64,000 nt of DNA, taken from Armatimonadota bacterium (GTDB lineage Bacteria > Armatimonadota > Zipacnadia > Zipacnadales > UBA11051). Below are positions 50,826 to 60,440 of this stretch, in pieces. A model generated the notes under the pieces. That model was not told the origin of the DNA. It made no database searches and saw nothing but the letters and a program-made list of their open reading frames with translations. Position 1 is the stretch's first letter, and every line of letters starts with the position of its first letter. Location of the stretch: positions 20,741-84,740 of the forward strand of contig JABLXH010000007.1 of NCBI GenBank assembly GCA_013178155.1, written 5' to 3'. A program made the position numbers and the translations under genes.

Positions 50826-51000
50826 CTGGTTACAACTCGACCTCAGGATCTCCGCAACTGTGCCGCTTGAGGAAGCGCCGACTGGCAGTCGGAGGACATG
50901 GCAGCATCGCCGGGGAACACCTTACCCACGGTGCTTGCCGTGGCGCATCGCAGTCTGGCCGTCTCGGTCGCGCAGCATGCCTAAGGAGGCCCTCAGGGCC

Positions 51001-53112
51001 ATGTGTGTCCCTCTGTCTGCAGCCGGTCTATCGCTGGCGCTGCTGTTGGTGTTTCTTGTGGGGGGGGCCTGGGCTGAGAAGGTCCTGTACAGCTTCGGAG
51101 AGGGCTTTGACCCATCAAAGCTCCCGACGCGCGACGCCGTGCTCTCTCTGGTACAGCGGGACGGTAAAGCAGCTCTTCAGGTCCATACCGGCCACAGTCA
51201 GGACTGGCCCGGCCTGGACCTCCCAGCACGCTTTGGGCCGTGGGATCTGAGCGCCTTCGCACACGTGGCCATGGATGTGCGCAACACGGGGGGCAATCCC
51301 GTGGAGGTCTACCTGCGGGTGGACAATCCCGGTGCCGACGGTCTCCGCAACTGTCTCACCTCAAAGCTGCCCCTGAAGCCCGGAGCGGCGGATACCGTCA
51401 CGGTGGAGCTTCAGCGCAAGCCGGCCTGGACCGAGAGTATCAAGCTGTTTGGAATGCGCGGGTCGCCCCTGGGCCTCGAAGGTGGTCCGACGATTGATCC
51501 CGCCTTCGTGGTGAACCTCGTGGTCTTCGTGGCTCGTCCCCGCGAGGACCATACGTTCGAGATCAGCAATGTGCGCGCTGCGGGGGAGTACAGGCAGCCC
51601 CCCGAGGCCGGGATGGACGCGGAGCGCTTCTTTCCGTTCATTGACGAGTTCGGGCAGTACATCCACCGCGACTGGCCCGGCAAGACGCACTCTCTGGCTG
51701 ACTTCGCGGCCCGGCGGCAGGAGGAAGAAGCTGACTTGCAGGCCCATCCAGGTCCTCGAGACTGGGACCAGTATGGTGGCTGGGCGGCAGGGCCGCAGCT
51801 TGAGGCCACCGGCTTCTTCCGCGTCCAGAAGTACGAGGGCAAGTGGTGGCTGGTGGACCCGGAGGGACGTCTGTTCTGGTCCCATGGCGCGGACTGCGTC
51901 AACCCCTGGGAGGGGACTACGCCCTTGGACGAGCGCGAACACTGGTTTCGGAACCTGCCAAGCCCTGACTCGGAGTTTGCGGCCTGCTATGGCCAGGCGG
52001 GGCGCGTGGTGCACGGTTACTACCAGGGCCGGAACCCGCGGACCTTCGACTTCGCCCGGGCCAACCTGATGCGCAAATACGGGGCCGACTTCCAGGGTCC
52101 CTTTGCTGATATCAGTCATCGGCGACTGCGTAGTTGGGGCATGAACACGATCGCCAACTGGTCTGACGAGGGGATCTACTTGCAGCGACGAACGCCCTAC
52201 GTCGTCTCGGTGTGGTTCGGCGGCAAGATGCTGGAGGGAAGCCAGGGCTACTGGGGGCAGTTCCGGGACGTCTTCGACCCCAGCTTCGCCGAGGCCGTGC
52301 GAACGGCGATGGCCGGCCAAGTCGGCAAAAGCGCCGGCGACCCATGGTGCATTGGCTACTTCGTGGACAACGAGATCTCCTGGGGCGATGATACTTCCCT
52401 CGCCATCGCCGCGCTGATCTCGCCGCCGGAGCAGGTCGCCAAGCAGGTCTTCGTGACCGACCTGCAGGCCAAGTACGGCACGATCGAGGCGCTGAACAGG
52501 GCCTGGGGGACGGACCACGCCTCCTGGGACGCGCTTCTCCAACACCGTGAGCCGCCAGACGCGTCCAAAGCGCGGGAGGACCTGCTCGCCTTCTACACCA
52601 AGACGGCCGACACGTACTTCCGCACCATCCGCTCGGCTGTCAAGGAGGTGGCCCCCAACCAGCTTTACCTGGGGTGCCGGTTCGCCTGGGTGAACGAGGT
52701 GGTAGCTGACGCCGCGGGCCGTTACTGTGACATCGTGAGCTACAATCTGTATCGGCGATCAGTGGCGGACTTCAGACATCTCGGCTCGGCGGATGTGCCC
52801 CTCATCATCGGAGAGTTTCATTTCGGCGCTCTGGACCGGGGCATGTTCCACACCGGTCTGGTGCCGGTCTCCAACCAGGAGGAGCGTGCCGCGGCCTACC
52901 GAGACTATGTCCGGGGCGCGCTGGCCAACCCGGCCTTCGTCGGCACCGGCTGGTTCAAGTACATGGACGAGGCCACCACCGGGCGACCCCTGGACGAGGA
53001 GAACTACCAGATCGGCCTGGTGGACTGCTGTGATACCCCCTACCCGGAGACCATCGCGGCGGTTCGCGAGGTGGGGTATGGGATGTATGAATACCGCCTC
53101 AACGCCCGGTAG
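51001..53112 (+). CDS. Secreted GH50/GH42-like beta-agarase-type glycoside hydrolase
   Basis: This 703-residue protein has a signal peptide (LSLALLLVFLVGGAWA) and an N-terminal beta-sandwich domain (about 25-210), then a TIM barrel. The GH50-style opening WWLVDPEGRLFWSHG precedes the barrel; the acid/base is Glu458 in YFVDNEISWG and the nucleophile Glu605 in GEFHFG. GH50 enzymes cut agarose or related galactans; the substrate of this remote member is uncertain. ATG 51001 follows AAGGAGG by 11 bases. The next gene starts 27 bases later, so they form an operon with the beta-helix genes behind. Confidence 0.75.
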   Translation: MCVPLSAAGLSLALLLVFLVGGAWAEKVLYSFGEGFDPSKLPTRDAVLSLVQRDGKAALQVHTGHSQDWPGLDLPARFGPWDLSAFAHVAMDVRNTGGNPVEVYLRVDNPGADGLRNCLTSKLPLKPGAADTVTVELQRKPAWTESIKLFGMRGSPLGLEGGPTIDPAFVVNLVVFVARPREDHTFEISNVRAAGEYRQPPEAGMDAERFFPFIDEFGQYIHRDWPGKTHSLADFAARRQEEEADLQAHPGPRDWDQYGGWAAGPQLEATGFFRVQKYEGKWWLVDPEGRLFWSHGADCVNPWEGTTPLDEREHWFRNLPSPDSEFAACYGQAGRVVHGYYQGRNPRTFDFARANLMRKYGADFQGPFADISHRRLRSWGMNTIANWSDEGIYLQRRTPYVVSVWFGGKMLEGSQGYWGQFRDVFDPSFAEAVRTAMAGQVGKSAGDPWCIGYFVDNEISWGDDTSLAIAALISPPEQVAKQVFVTDLQAKYGTIEALNRAWGTDHASWDALLQHREPPDASKAREDLLAFYTKTADTYFRTIRSAVKEVAPNQLYLGCRFAWVNEVVADAAGRYCDIVSYNLYRRSVADFRHLGSADVPLIIGEFHFGALDRGMFHTGLVPVSNQEERAAAYRDYVRGALANPAFVGTGWFKYMDEATTGRPLDEENYQIGLVDCCDTPYPETIAAVREVGYGMYEYRLNAR

Positions 53113-53139
53113 AGGCAGAGGCCAACAAGGAGTCGCGCT

Positions 53140-55275
53140 GTGAAGACCCGATGCGTCCTGCTGGAGGCGGCGGCCATGATTGGACTGACCCTTCTCGCGG
53201 GGGGTGAAGTCGGCGCTGCTCCGCCGGCAGCGCCGACCTTCCAGGAGCTCATGGACCCGGCGATGTTCCCCGACCCACAGCGCGGCATGAAGGTCGAAGG
53301 TGTCACACAGCCGGATGCCGAGACCATCGAGGTGCGGACCACGGGGGCCATCTTCCGACTTGACCTGTCCGGTGGGTCAGTGACCGGCCACCAGCGTCTT
53401 GGGCATCAGCGGCCCCTTGCCGTGCTACGGACTGGCACACCCTGGCGTGGCGTGCAGGTCACGCACTCCGGCCCCGGCTTCGCCCGGCTGACGGTCCGAC
53501 GTCCGGCGCTCACCATCCGCATCAACGGCGACTCGCTGCTGATGCTGCAGGCCCACCGCCCTCTGCGGGTAGCCGTGGATCGGCGGATCATCGCCGCCTG
53601 GCACGGCTCCTTTGACGCCAACCACCTGCTGGCCGACGAATGGGGCGCCTTCGGGGTTTATTGCTCAGACCGACACCTGCCCGACGACTTCGACCCGTAT
53701 GCGGACACCATTGCCACCTACCCACTGCCGCGCGACAGGGTGCTTTGGCTGGCGGTGTGCCCGCCCAAACCCTATGACTGGGAGCGCTCCTTCAGGGATA
53801 ATGTGGTCTGGCACTGGTCCAATGTAGAAGGCTATCCGCCCGACAGCCATCTGCAGTCGTGGCAGAAGCTGGGCAACATCGTGCTGCTGCAGTCGGAAGT
53901 GATGCTGTGGAAGGACTGGAACCTGGACTTCGTGCCGCGCGAGGGCGAAGCGGAGTTTGCGCGCGTGCGCCAGACCCTGCACGACCTGGGCATGCGCTTC
54001 ATCGTCTACACCAGTCCCTTCTACTTCCTCAAGGGCACCGACCTCGAGCCGGCTGCCATGAACAGCTTTGAGAACTTCACGGGCTTCCCGCCAGGCAAGG
54101 GCACCGGCGAGAACATGGGCCTGTTCATGGAAGCCATCACCCGGGTCATGGAGCGGTACAAGCCAGACGGCCTGTACTTCGATGGTCAGTACATGGACGA
54201 CCCGGCGGCCCTGTATGCCCTGGCGCGGGCGACCCGGCAACTGCTGGGCGAGGACGGAATCCTGGAGTGGCACTCCACTTGGGCCCTGGGACCGCTGCCC
54301 TGCTATTTGCCCCAGGCTGACGCCTACGTGGATTTCATCCTGCGCGGCGAGGGCCAGGGCGGGCGCTATGCCGACGAGGATTACCTGCGCTACTTCGTCT
54401 CCGGTTACAACATCCATAACTCCATCGGCGTGCTATGTAACAACGGTCCCGAGGTGCCGACTGCAGAGCAGGCTCGACGGCTTCTGAGCGTCAATGGCCG
54501 CTATCACACCATTGCAGGCTGGATGCACAACCCGGAGGTCATGCGGGTTCTGAACGAGGAGTACAAGCCGCGCCTGAATCCCCGTCTGCGGCGCGAAGTG
54601 GACCGGGGCTGCAACCAGCGACAGGCCCGCATTCGTGAGAAAGCGGCGATGGTGCAGGCGGACCTGGCCCGCCTGAGTGAACCTCCACAGTGGGGAGAGC
54701 CAGTGCTGAGCCTGGACTTCGACCAGATGCCCGCTGCGGAGCAGGTCGTCTCCACGGCGAACCCGGATCCCTTCACGCTCGCCGACGGCGTCTTGCGGGT
54801 GCGCGGCCACGGACACACCTATGCCTACCTGAAGCTTCCTGTGGGACGCCGAATCGAGGGCATGGTGGTGCGGCTGCGCCAGGGCACGGACGAGGGTATG
54901 TCCTGGGGCGCAGGCGTAATGGTGCGGAACGCCAGCGGGCGGGGCATCCGCATCGGTGTCCGCAGCGACGGCCAACTGCAGACCGACATCCTGGGCGAGC
55001 AGCGGACTGGGTCACATCACGGCACGAAGGAACCGGGGCAGTGGATCTGGCTGAGGGTGCGCTGGGGCAAATACGGCGGTGTCGTAGAGCAGAGCAACGA
55101 CGGGCAGGCCTATACGCCGGCATGGCGGTTCACGGGTTCCGAGCTGTTGCTGGGTGAGGTCGCCGATCTCCTGGTGGGCAAGGTGCCCTACAACGGCCAA
55201 CCTCAGGACCACGTTCAGCCGGGGCTGGTCGGCGAGTGTGAGATAGACATGGTAAGGTTGTATGGCCCCTCTTAG
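53140..55275 (+). CDS. Secreted TIM-barrel glycosidase-like protein with C-terminal beta domain
   Basis: This 711-residue protein starts at GTG 53140 with AAGGAG seven bases upstream. It has a signal peptide (AAMIGLTLLAGGEVGAA), a beta-rich N-terminal domain, a central TIM barrel with DLGMRFIVYTSPFYF, KPDGLYFDGQYMDDP and ILEWHST (possible catalytic acids in YFDG and EWH), and a C-terminal laminin-G-like sandwich (about 520-700). It looks like a clan-D/GH31-type alpha-glycosidase or a related family; I cannot assign a number. It belongs to the same operon as the GH50-like gene, and the next gene begins 34 bases later. Confidence 0.6.
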   Translation: MKTRCVLLEAAAMIGLTLLAGGEVGAAPPAAPTFQELMDPAMFPDPQRGMKVEGVTQPDAETIEVRTTGAIFRLDLSGGSVTGHQRLGHQRPLAVLRTGTPWRGVQVTHSGPGFARLTVRRPALTIRINGDSLLMLQAHRPLRVAVDRRIIAAWHGSFDANHLLADEWGAFGVYCSDRHLPDDFDPYADTIATYPLPRDRVLWLAVCPPKPYDWERSFRDNVVWHWSNVEGYPPDSHLQSWQKLGNIVLLQSEVMLWKDWNLDFVPREGEAEFARVRQTLHDLGMRFIVYTSPFYFLKGTDLEPAAMNSFENFTGFPPGKGTGENMGLFMEAITRVMERYKPDGLYFDGQYMDDPAALYALARATRQLLGEDGILEWHSTWALGPLPCYLPQADAYVDFILRGEGQGGRYADEDYLRYFVSGYNIHNSIGVLCNNGPEVPTAEQARRLLSVNGRYHTIAGWMHNPEVMRVLNEEYKPRLNPRLRREVDRGCNQRQARIREKAAMVQADLARLSEPPQWGEPVLSLDFDQMPAAEQVVSTANPDPFTLADGVLRVRGHGHTYAYLKLPVGRRIEGMVVRLRQGTDEGMSWGAGVMVRNASGRGIRIGVRSDGQLQTDILGEQRTGSHHGTKEPGQWIWLRVRWGKYGGVVEQSNDGQAYTPAWRFTGSELLLGEVADLLVGKVPYNGQPQDHVQPGLVGECEIDMVRLYGPS

Positions 55276-55309
55276 CGGGGCCAATAGCAGTAGAAAGGAA
55301 GCGCAAGCG

Positions 55310-57988
55310 ATGGTGCATGCTTTGTTCGTCCTCGTAGCCGCCCTCAGTATCGGTGCCTGTCTAGCTGCCGAGCCGCGAGCCGATTTCTATGTCAGCACCG
55401 CCGGCCGTGACCACTGGAGCGGCACGCTGGAAAGCGCCACGGCCAGTGGCGACGACGGCCCTTTTGCGACCCTTGACCGGGCGCGGCGGGCAGTCGCCGA
55501 TCTGAAGCGCGCACAACCTGACCGTACCACGCCCATCGTGGTGCAAGTACGCGGAGGTCTGTACCAGCTTTCTCAGCCGCTGCGGTTCGGGCCGACAGAT
55601 TCGGGCACCGCGCAGGCTCCCGTGGTCTATGAAGCCTACCCCGGTGAGCGGCCGGTTTTCAGTGGCGGGGTCCGGCTGACGGGTTTCCAGATGGACGTGC
55701 AGGGACGCTGGACGCTGCAGATACCCGAGGTCGCCCGGGGCGAATGGAACTTCATCCAGCTCTTTGTCAACGGCCAGCGGCGCTATCGCCCCCGGCTGCC
55801 CAAGAACGACTACTACTACATCGCGGCGGAGCTACCGCCGTCAGACGAGCACGGTGGCCGACCGGACCGGTTCCGCTATCGCGCAGAGGACATCAGGGCC
55901 GACTGGGCCAATCGCGATGACGTAGAGGTGATCACCTTCCACTCCTGGACCGCGGATCGCCACCACATCGCGGCGGTGGATGAGGCCCGACGCGTGGTGA
56001 GCTTCACCGGTGGCACCGTCAGCGACAACAGCTTCTTCAACCTCCTCCGGAACGGCAGATACATCGTCGAGAACGTCAAGGAAGCGCTGACCGAGCCGGG
56101 CGAATGGTACCTGGACCGGCCTACCGGCGTCTTGATCTACCTGCCGCTACCAGGCGAGGACCCGGCGACCGCTGAGGTGATCGCGCCGCGACTGGAGCGT
56201 CTGGTGGAGCTCGCCGGCGAGCCGGCCATCGGGCTGCCGGTGGAACACATCACCCTGCGCGGTCTAACGTTCTCCCACACCAACTGGCTGACGCCGCCTG
56301 AAGGACATCACATGGGGCAGGCCGAGGTCAATGTTCCGGCTACGGTCCATGCCGTGGGGGCCCGCAACTGCGCTCTGGAGGCCTGCACCATCAGCCACAC
56401 AGGCAACTACGCGCTGCACTGGGATCGTGGCTGCCGAGACTGCCGGACCGAGGGCTGCGAGCTCTGGGACCTTGGGGCTGGTGGGGTGAAGATAGGAGAG
56501 CAAGCTCCCCGGGATGACGAACAGCTCACCAGCCACAACGTGGTGCGCGGGAACCTCATCGCCCATGCGGGGCGTCTGCTGCCGGCGGGCATTGGCATCT
56601 GGGTCGGCCACTCGCCGTACAACGAGCTGACGCGGAACACGATCTTTGATCTGTACTACTCCAGCTTCTCGGTCGGCTGGTCGTGGGGTTACGGCCGCAG
56701 CGATGCCCACCACAATCTGATCGCCGACAACCACTGTTACCAGATCGGGCAGGACGTACTGAGTGATATGGGCGGCATCTACACTCTCGGCATCGCTCCT
56801 GGCACTACCATCCGCCACAACTGCTTCCATGATATCAACTGCTACAGCTACGGCGGCTGGGGTATCTACTTCGACGAGGGCAGCTCGGGTGTGGTGGCGG
56901 AGAACAACCTGGTGTACCGCACCGAAGGCGGCGGCTTCCACCAGCACTATGGCCGCGAGAACGTCCTGCGCAACAACATCTGGGCCTTCGACCAGCGCTA
57001 CGAGGTGGCCCGGACACGGGCCGAGGACCACCTGTCCTTCACCTTCGAACGCAACATCGTGTGTACCAACGGGGAGCCGTTGCTGGGCAGCAACTTCTCG
57101 GGCAACAACTACGCCTTCGACAACAACGTCTACTGGACATACAGCGGAACACCCAACTTCGCGGGCATGACGTGGGAGGAATGGCGGGCCAAGGGTCAGG
57201 ACCAGAACTCAGTCATCGCGGACCCGCTGTTCGTGGACGCCGCGAACGGCGACTTCCGCCTCCAGCCGGACTCCCCGGCGCTAAAGCTGGGCTTTGTGCC
57301 TTTCCCGCTCACGGGCTTCGGCAAGCCCACCCCTTCTTCGCCTGAGGCGCTGCGTGAGGTTCCGCGGGCGTTCCCCGCTCCCGGCGAGATACCGCCAACT
57401 ATCATCGAGGAGGACTTTGAGCTGCTCAACGTGGGTGACCGGCCGCCCATGGCCAAGGTCCACGAGGAGACAGAGGAAGCCACCATCCGGGTGACCGATG
57501 AGACCGCCGCCACGGGACAGCACAGCCTCAAGTTCATTGACGCCGCCGGCCAGAAGGCGGAGTTCAACCCGCATATGTACTATGAGCCAGGGTTCACGTC
57601 AGGCACCATAGTGGGTACCTTCGCCCTGCGGGTAGAGCCTGGTACGCACATGTACCACGAGTGGCGCGACTATCGGCTACAACCCTTCCGGGTCGGACCT
57701 GCGATCTGGGTGGCGGAGAACGGGGAGGTGACCAGCCACGGGAAGGTGCTCTTCCAGGCGCCACCAAGTACCTGGATGACCGTCCGCATCCGAGTGAAGC
57801 TCGGTGATCAGGCCGATGGGACCTTCGACCTGAGCGTGACCTGGCCAGGTCTGGACCAGCCCCTCGAGTTTGGGGCCCTGCCGTGCGACCCGGAGTTCAA
57901 ACACCTTAGCTGGCTGGGCTTTACGGCCAATGCGGACGGCCCGGGGGTCTTCTATGTGGACGACATTGACGTGCGGCCGGTGCCGTAG
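55310..57988 (+). CDS. Secreted right-handed parallel beta-helix protein with C-terminal beta-sandwich
   Basis: This 892-residue protein starts at ATG 55310 with AAAGGAA nine bases upstream. A signal peptide (HALFVLVAALSIGACLAA) precedes YVSTAGRDHWSGT and PFATLDRARRAV, a DUF1565-like start. Then come many short repeats of beta-helix coils (LRGLTFSHTNW, HNVVRGNLIAH, RNTIFDLYYSS, AENNLVYRTEG). A C-terminal jelly-roll (about 705-890) probably binds carbohydrate. Proteins of this layout are polysaccharide lyases or glycosidases (for example GH28, GH110 and GH120 relatives). No catalytic residues can be fixed. It overlaps the next gene by 23 bases. Confidence 0.7.
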   Translation: MVHALFVLVAALSIGACLAAEPRADFYVSTAGRDHWSGTLESATASGDDGPFATLDRARRAVADLKRAQPDRTTPIVVQVRGGLYQLSQPLRFGPTDSGTAQAPVVYEAYPGERPVFSGGVRLTGFQMDVQGRWTLQIPEVARGEWNFIQLFVNGQRRYRPRLPKNDYYYIAAELPPSDEHGGRPDRFRYRAEDIRADWANRDDVEVITFHSWTADRHHIAAVDEARRVVSFTGGTVSDNSFFNLLRNGRYIVENVKEALTEPGEWYLDRPTGVLIYLPLPGEDPATAEVIAPRLERLVELAGEPAIGLPVEHITLRGLTFSHTNWLTPPEGHHMGQAEVNVPATVHAVGARNCALEACTISHTGNYALHWDRGCRDCRTEGCELWDLGAGGVKIGEQAPRDDEQLTSHNVVRGNLIAHAGRLLPAGIGIWVGHSPYNELTRNTIFDLYYSSFSVGWSWGYGRSDAHHNLIADNHCYQIGQDVLSDMGGIYTLGIAPGTTIRHNCFHDINCYSYGGWGIYFDEGSSGVVAENNLVYRTEGGGFHQHYGRENVLRNNIWAFDQRYEVARTRAEDHLSFTFERNIVCTNGEPLLGSNFSGNNYAFDNNVYWTYSGTPNFAGMTWEEWRAKGQDQNSVIADPLFVDAANGDFRLQPDSPALKLGFVPFPLTGFGKPTPSSPEALREVPRAFPAPGEIPPTIIEEDFELLNVGDRPPMAKVHEETEEATIRVTDETAATGQHSLKFIDAAGQKAEFNPHMYYEPGFTSGTIVGTFALRVEPGTHMYHEWRDYRLQPFRVGPAIWVAENGEVTSHGKVLFQAPPSTWMTVRIRVKLGDQADGTFDLSVTWPGLDQPLEFGALPCDPEFKHLSWLGFTANADGPGVFYVDDIDVRPVP

Positions 57989-60437
57989 TAGCCTGCTGCT
58001 GAGTCTGCTTGGCGTGGTCGCTGCGGCCGGAGCCGATGTCTACGTGGCACCCACCGGAGATGATGCGGGACCGGGCACCAGGGAGCGCCCCTTTGCGACC
58101 ATCCGGCGTGCGACCGAGGCCCTCGAGCCTGGCGACACCTGCTGGCTGGCGGGCGGCGTCTACCGCGAAACGGTGCGTCCCGCGCGTTCCGGTGGGGTGG
58201 GCAGGCCCATCCGCTTTGCCGCCATGCCCGGCGAGCGGGTGATAGTCAGCGGGAGCGACCCACTGCCGGGCGACTGGCAGCCATACGAGGGCCGCATCTA
58301 CCGCCTGGCTACGGACCGCAAGTTCATCCAGCTCTTCGTGGACGGGCGCATGATGCCGGAGGCCCGCTGGCCCAACGCTCCATTGGGCGACCTCATGGCT
58401 TGTCCGCGGGCGACCGCTGGTCCGGGCACCGACAAGGCCGTCCTGGCTGACCAAAGCCTCCCGCCGGGCGACTGGAATGGGGCGGTGGTGCTGCTGTGGC
58501 CCGGCGATCGGTGGACCAGCGCCACGCGCCGCGTCACCGAGTACCGCCCCGGCGTCTCGTTGCGGTTCGATGCCGACTTCAAGCGCGACCAGGCCGACCC
58601 CTACCACAGTCACGATCCTTACTCCCCGCGACCCGGCAACCCCTATGTCCTGTACGGCGCACTGGCGGGCCTGGATAGCCCCGGGGAATGGTTCCTGGAC
58701 CAGGGAACGGGAACTCTGTACCTCTGGACGCCTGAGGGTGATTCGCCCGCCCGTCATATCATCGAGGTGCGGCAGCGTGACTACGCCTTCGACCTCAGCG
58801 GGCTGAGCCATGTCGAGGTGACCGGTCTCGACCTCGTCGGCGCCGCCGTCAACATGACCGACAGCCAGTCCTGTCTGCTGGAGAACTGCCGTCTGCGGTA
58901 CGTTCAGCATGTTCGCGAGTGGCCGAAGGGCGCCAGCCCCCCTGTGCTGAACACAGTGACGGGGCGCGGGAATACGTGGCGGCGGTGTCTGGTGGCTTAC
59001 GCCGGCGCCTCAGCGGTGCGCGTGGCCGGTGAGGGCAACCGGCTGGAGAACTGCGTCATCCACGACATGGACTACGCCGGAAGCGGAACCGGTGGGGTCT
59101 CCCTCAACAACTCCGTCGGCGCGGTAGTCTCCCGCTGCAGCATCTTCCGCTCCGGGCGAGACCTCGTCACGCACCATGGCAGCCGTGGCATCCGCCTGGA
59201 TTTCAACGACCTCTACCACGGCAACATGCTCAACAACGATGCGGGCGCGATCTACTGCTGGGGGACCGCCGGCGACGGCGGCGTCATCGCGCACAACTGG
59301 GTGCATGACAACCTGGGCGACGCCACCTGCGGCATCTACCTGGACAACTTCAGCCGTGACTTCGTGGTGCACCACAACGTGGTCTGGAACTGCACCGGGT
59401 CGGCCATCCGGCTCAACAGCGACGCACTGAACCACCTCGTTGCCAACAACACGATCTGCCAGGTGGAGCAGGCCTTTGGCACCTACACGTACGCCGCGTA
59501 CACGCCGACCATGGCCGGTACGCGCATCCTCAACAACCTCGTCAACGCCCCCTTTGACCCCAAAGACCCGGGTGCCCTGGTGCAGGGGGAGCTGGGCCCG
59601 GTCCTGGGACGCAACGCCAGTGCGGCGGTGGACCGTGACGCCGTGCCGGTCGCCGGGTCGGCGGCCGTGGATGCGGGTGAGGTCCTGCCAGGCCTCACCG
59701 CCGCCTTCGTAGGCGCGGCGCCCGACCTGGGGGCATACGAGGCAGGCGGCGAACGGTGGGTTGCGGGTGCCGACTGGTCAGACCCCGAAGCGCCGCAGCC
59801 GCCAGCGCGCGACCTGAGCTTCGTGCCGCACCCGCCGGTGACCCGCGAGACCATGATCCGCGATGGACTGGTGCTGTGGCTCGATGCTGCCGCCCGGGAG
59901 TGCTTTGACCGGGCTGCCGACGGTTCCTTGCTGGCCTGGAGAGATGCACGTGGCGCGGAGCCGCCGGCTCGGGCTGCCGGCGCCCCCGGTTCCCTACAGC
60001 TCGTGCCGGACGCCCTGAACGGGAAGCCGGTGGTGCGGGGCTCGGGTACAGGCTGCCTGCGGGTGGGCCTGCTTACGGCGGACCCCGGCCCACTGACCAT
60101 TCTTGTCGTCTCACAAGGCACGGAGGCCACAGGGCCGTCCTGGCAGCGCATCGCCGCCGCCTCGCGCCCCACCCCGGAGGAGTGGGTGTCGCCCAACTGG
60201 ATTATCATGCGGCCCGGCGGCGAGAATCCCGAGGCGTACTCGGCCCGCCTGTTTGTCGCCACACCCCGTCCCGCCGGCGTTCTCGACCGGCTCACCATCC
60301 TCGGCGCCTCCGCCACGGACAGCGAGTGCCTTGCCGGTGATGTGGCCGAGGTCCTGGTCTATGAGCGGGCGCTGCGGTTTGACGAGCTGCAGGCCATCAC
60401 GGCCTATCTGACCGCCAAGTGGGGCCTGGATGACTGA
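57966..60437 (+). CDS. Secreted right-handed parallel beta-helix protein with LamG-like C terminus
   Basis: This 823-residue protein starts at TTG 57966, inside the previous gene, with GTGGA five bases upstream. A signal peptide (SSLLLSLLGVVAAAGA) is followed by DVYVAPTGDDAGPGT and PFATIRRATEAL, then beta-helix coils (VEVTGLDLVGAAVNMT, NRLENCVIHDMDY, GVIAHNWVHDN, NHLVANNTICQV). A C-terminal LamG-like domain (about 640-820, LVLWLDAAARECF) completes it. It looks paralogous to the gene before it, though the C-terminal modules differ. It converges on the GH123-like gene, three bases apart. The reaction is unknown, perhaps lyase or glycosidase. Confidence 0.7.
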   Translation: MTCGRCRSSLLLSLLGVVAAAGADVYVAPTGDDAGPGTRERPFATIRRATEALEPGDTCWLAGGVYRETVRPARSGGVGRPIRFAAMPGERVIVSGSDPLPGDWQPYEGRIYRLATDRKFIQLFVDGRMMPEARWPNAPLGDLMACPRATAGPGTDKAVLADQSLPPGDWNGAVVLLWPGDRWTSATRRVTEYRPGVSLRFDADFKRDQADPYHSHDPYSPRPGNPYVLYGALAGLDSPGEWFLDQGTGTLYLWTPEGDSPARHIIEVRQRDYAFDLSGLSHVEVTGLDLVGAAVNMTDSQSCLLENCRLRYVQHVREWPKGASPPVLNTVTGRGNTWRRCLVAYAGASAVRVAGEGNRLENCVIHDMDYAGSGTGGVSLNNSVGAVVSRCSIFRSGRDLVTHHGSRGIRLDFNDLYHGNMLNNDAGAIYCWGTAGDGGVIAHNWVHDNLGDATCGIYLDNFSRDFVVHHNVVWNCTGSAIRLNSDALNHLVANNTICQVEQAFGTYTYAAYTPTMAGTRILNNLVNAPFDPKDPGALVQGELGPVLGRNASAAVDRDAVPVAGSAAVDAGEVLPGLTAAFVGAAPDLGAYEAGGERWVAGADWSDPEAPQPPARDLSFVPHPPVTRETMIRDGLVLWLDAAARECFDRAADGSLLAWRDARGAEPPARAAGAPGSLQLVPDALNGKPVVRGSGTGCLRVGLLTADPGPLTILVVSQGTEATGPSWQRIAAASRPTPEEWVSPNWIIMRPGGENPEAYSARLFVATPRPAGVLDRLTILGASATDSECLAGDVAEVLVYERALRFDELQAITAYLTAKWGLDD

Positions 60438-60440
60438 TGA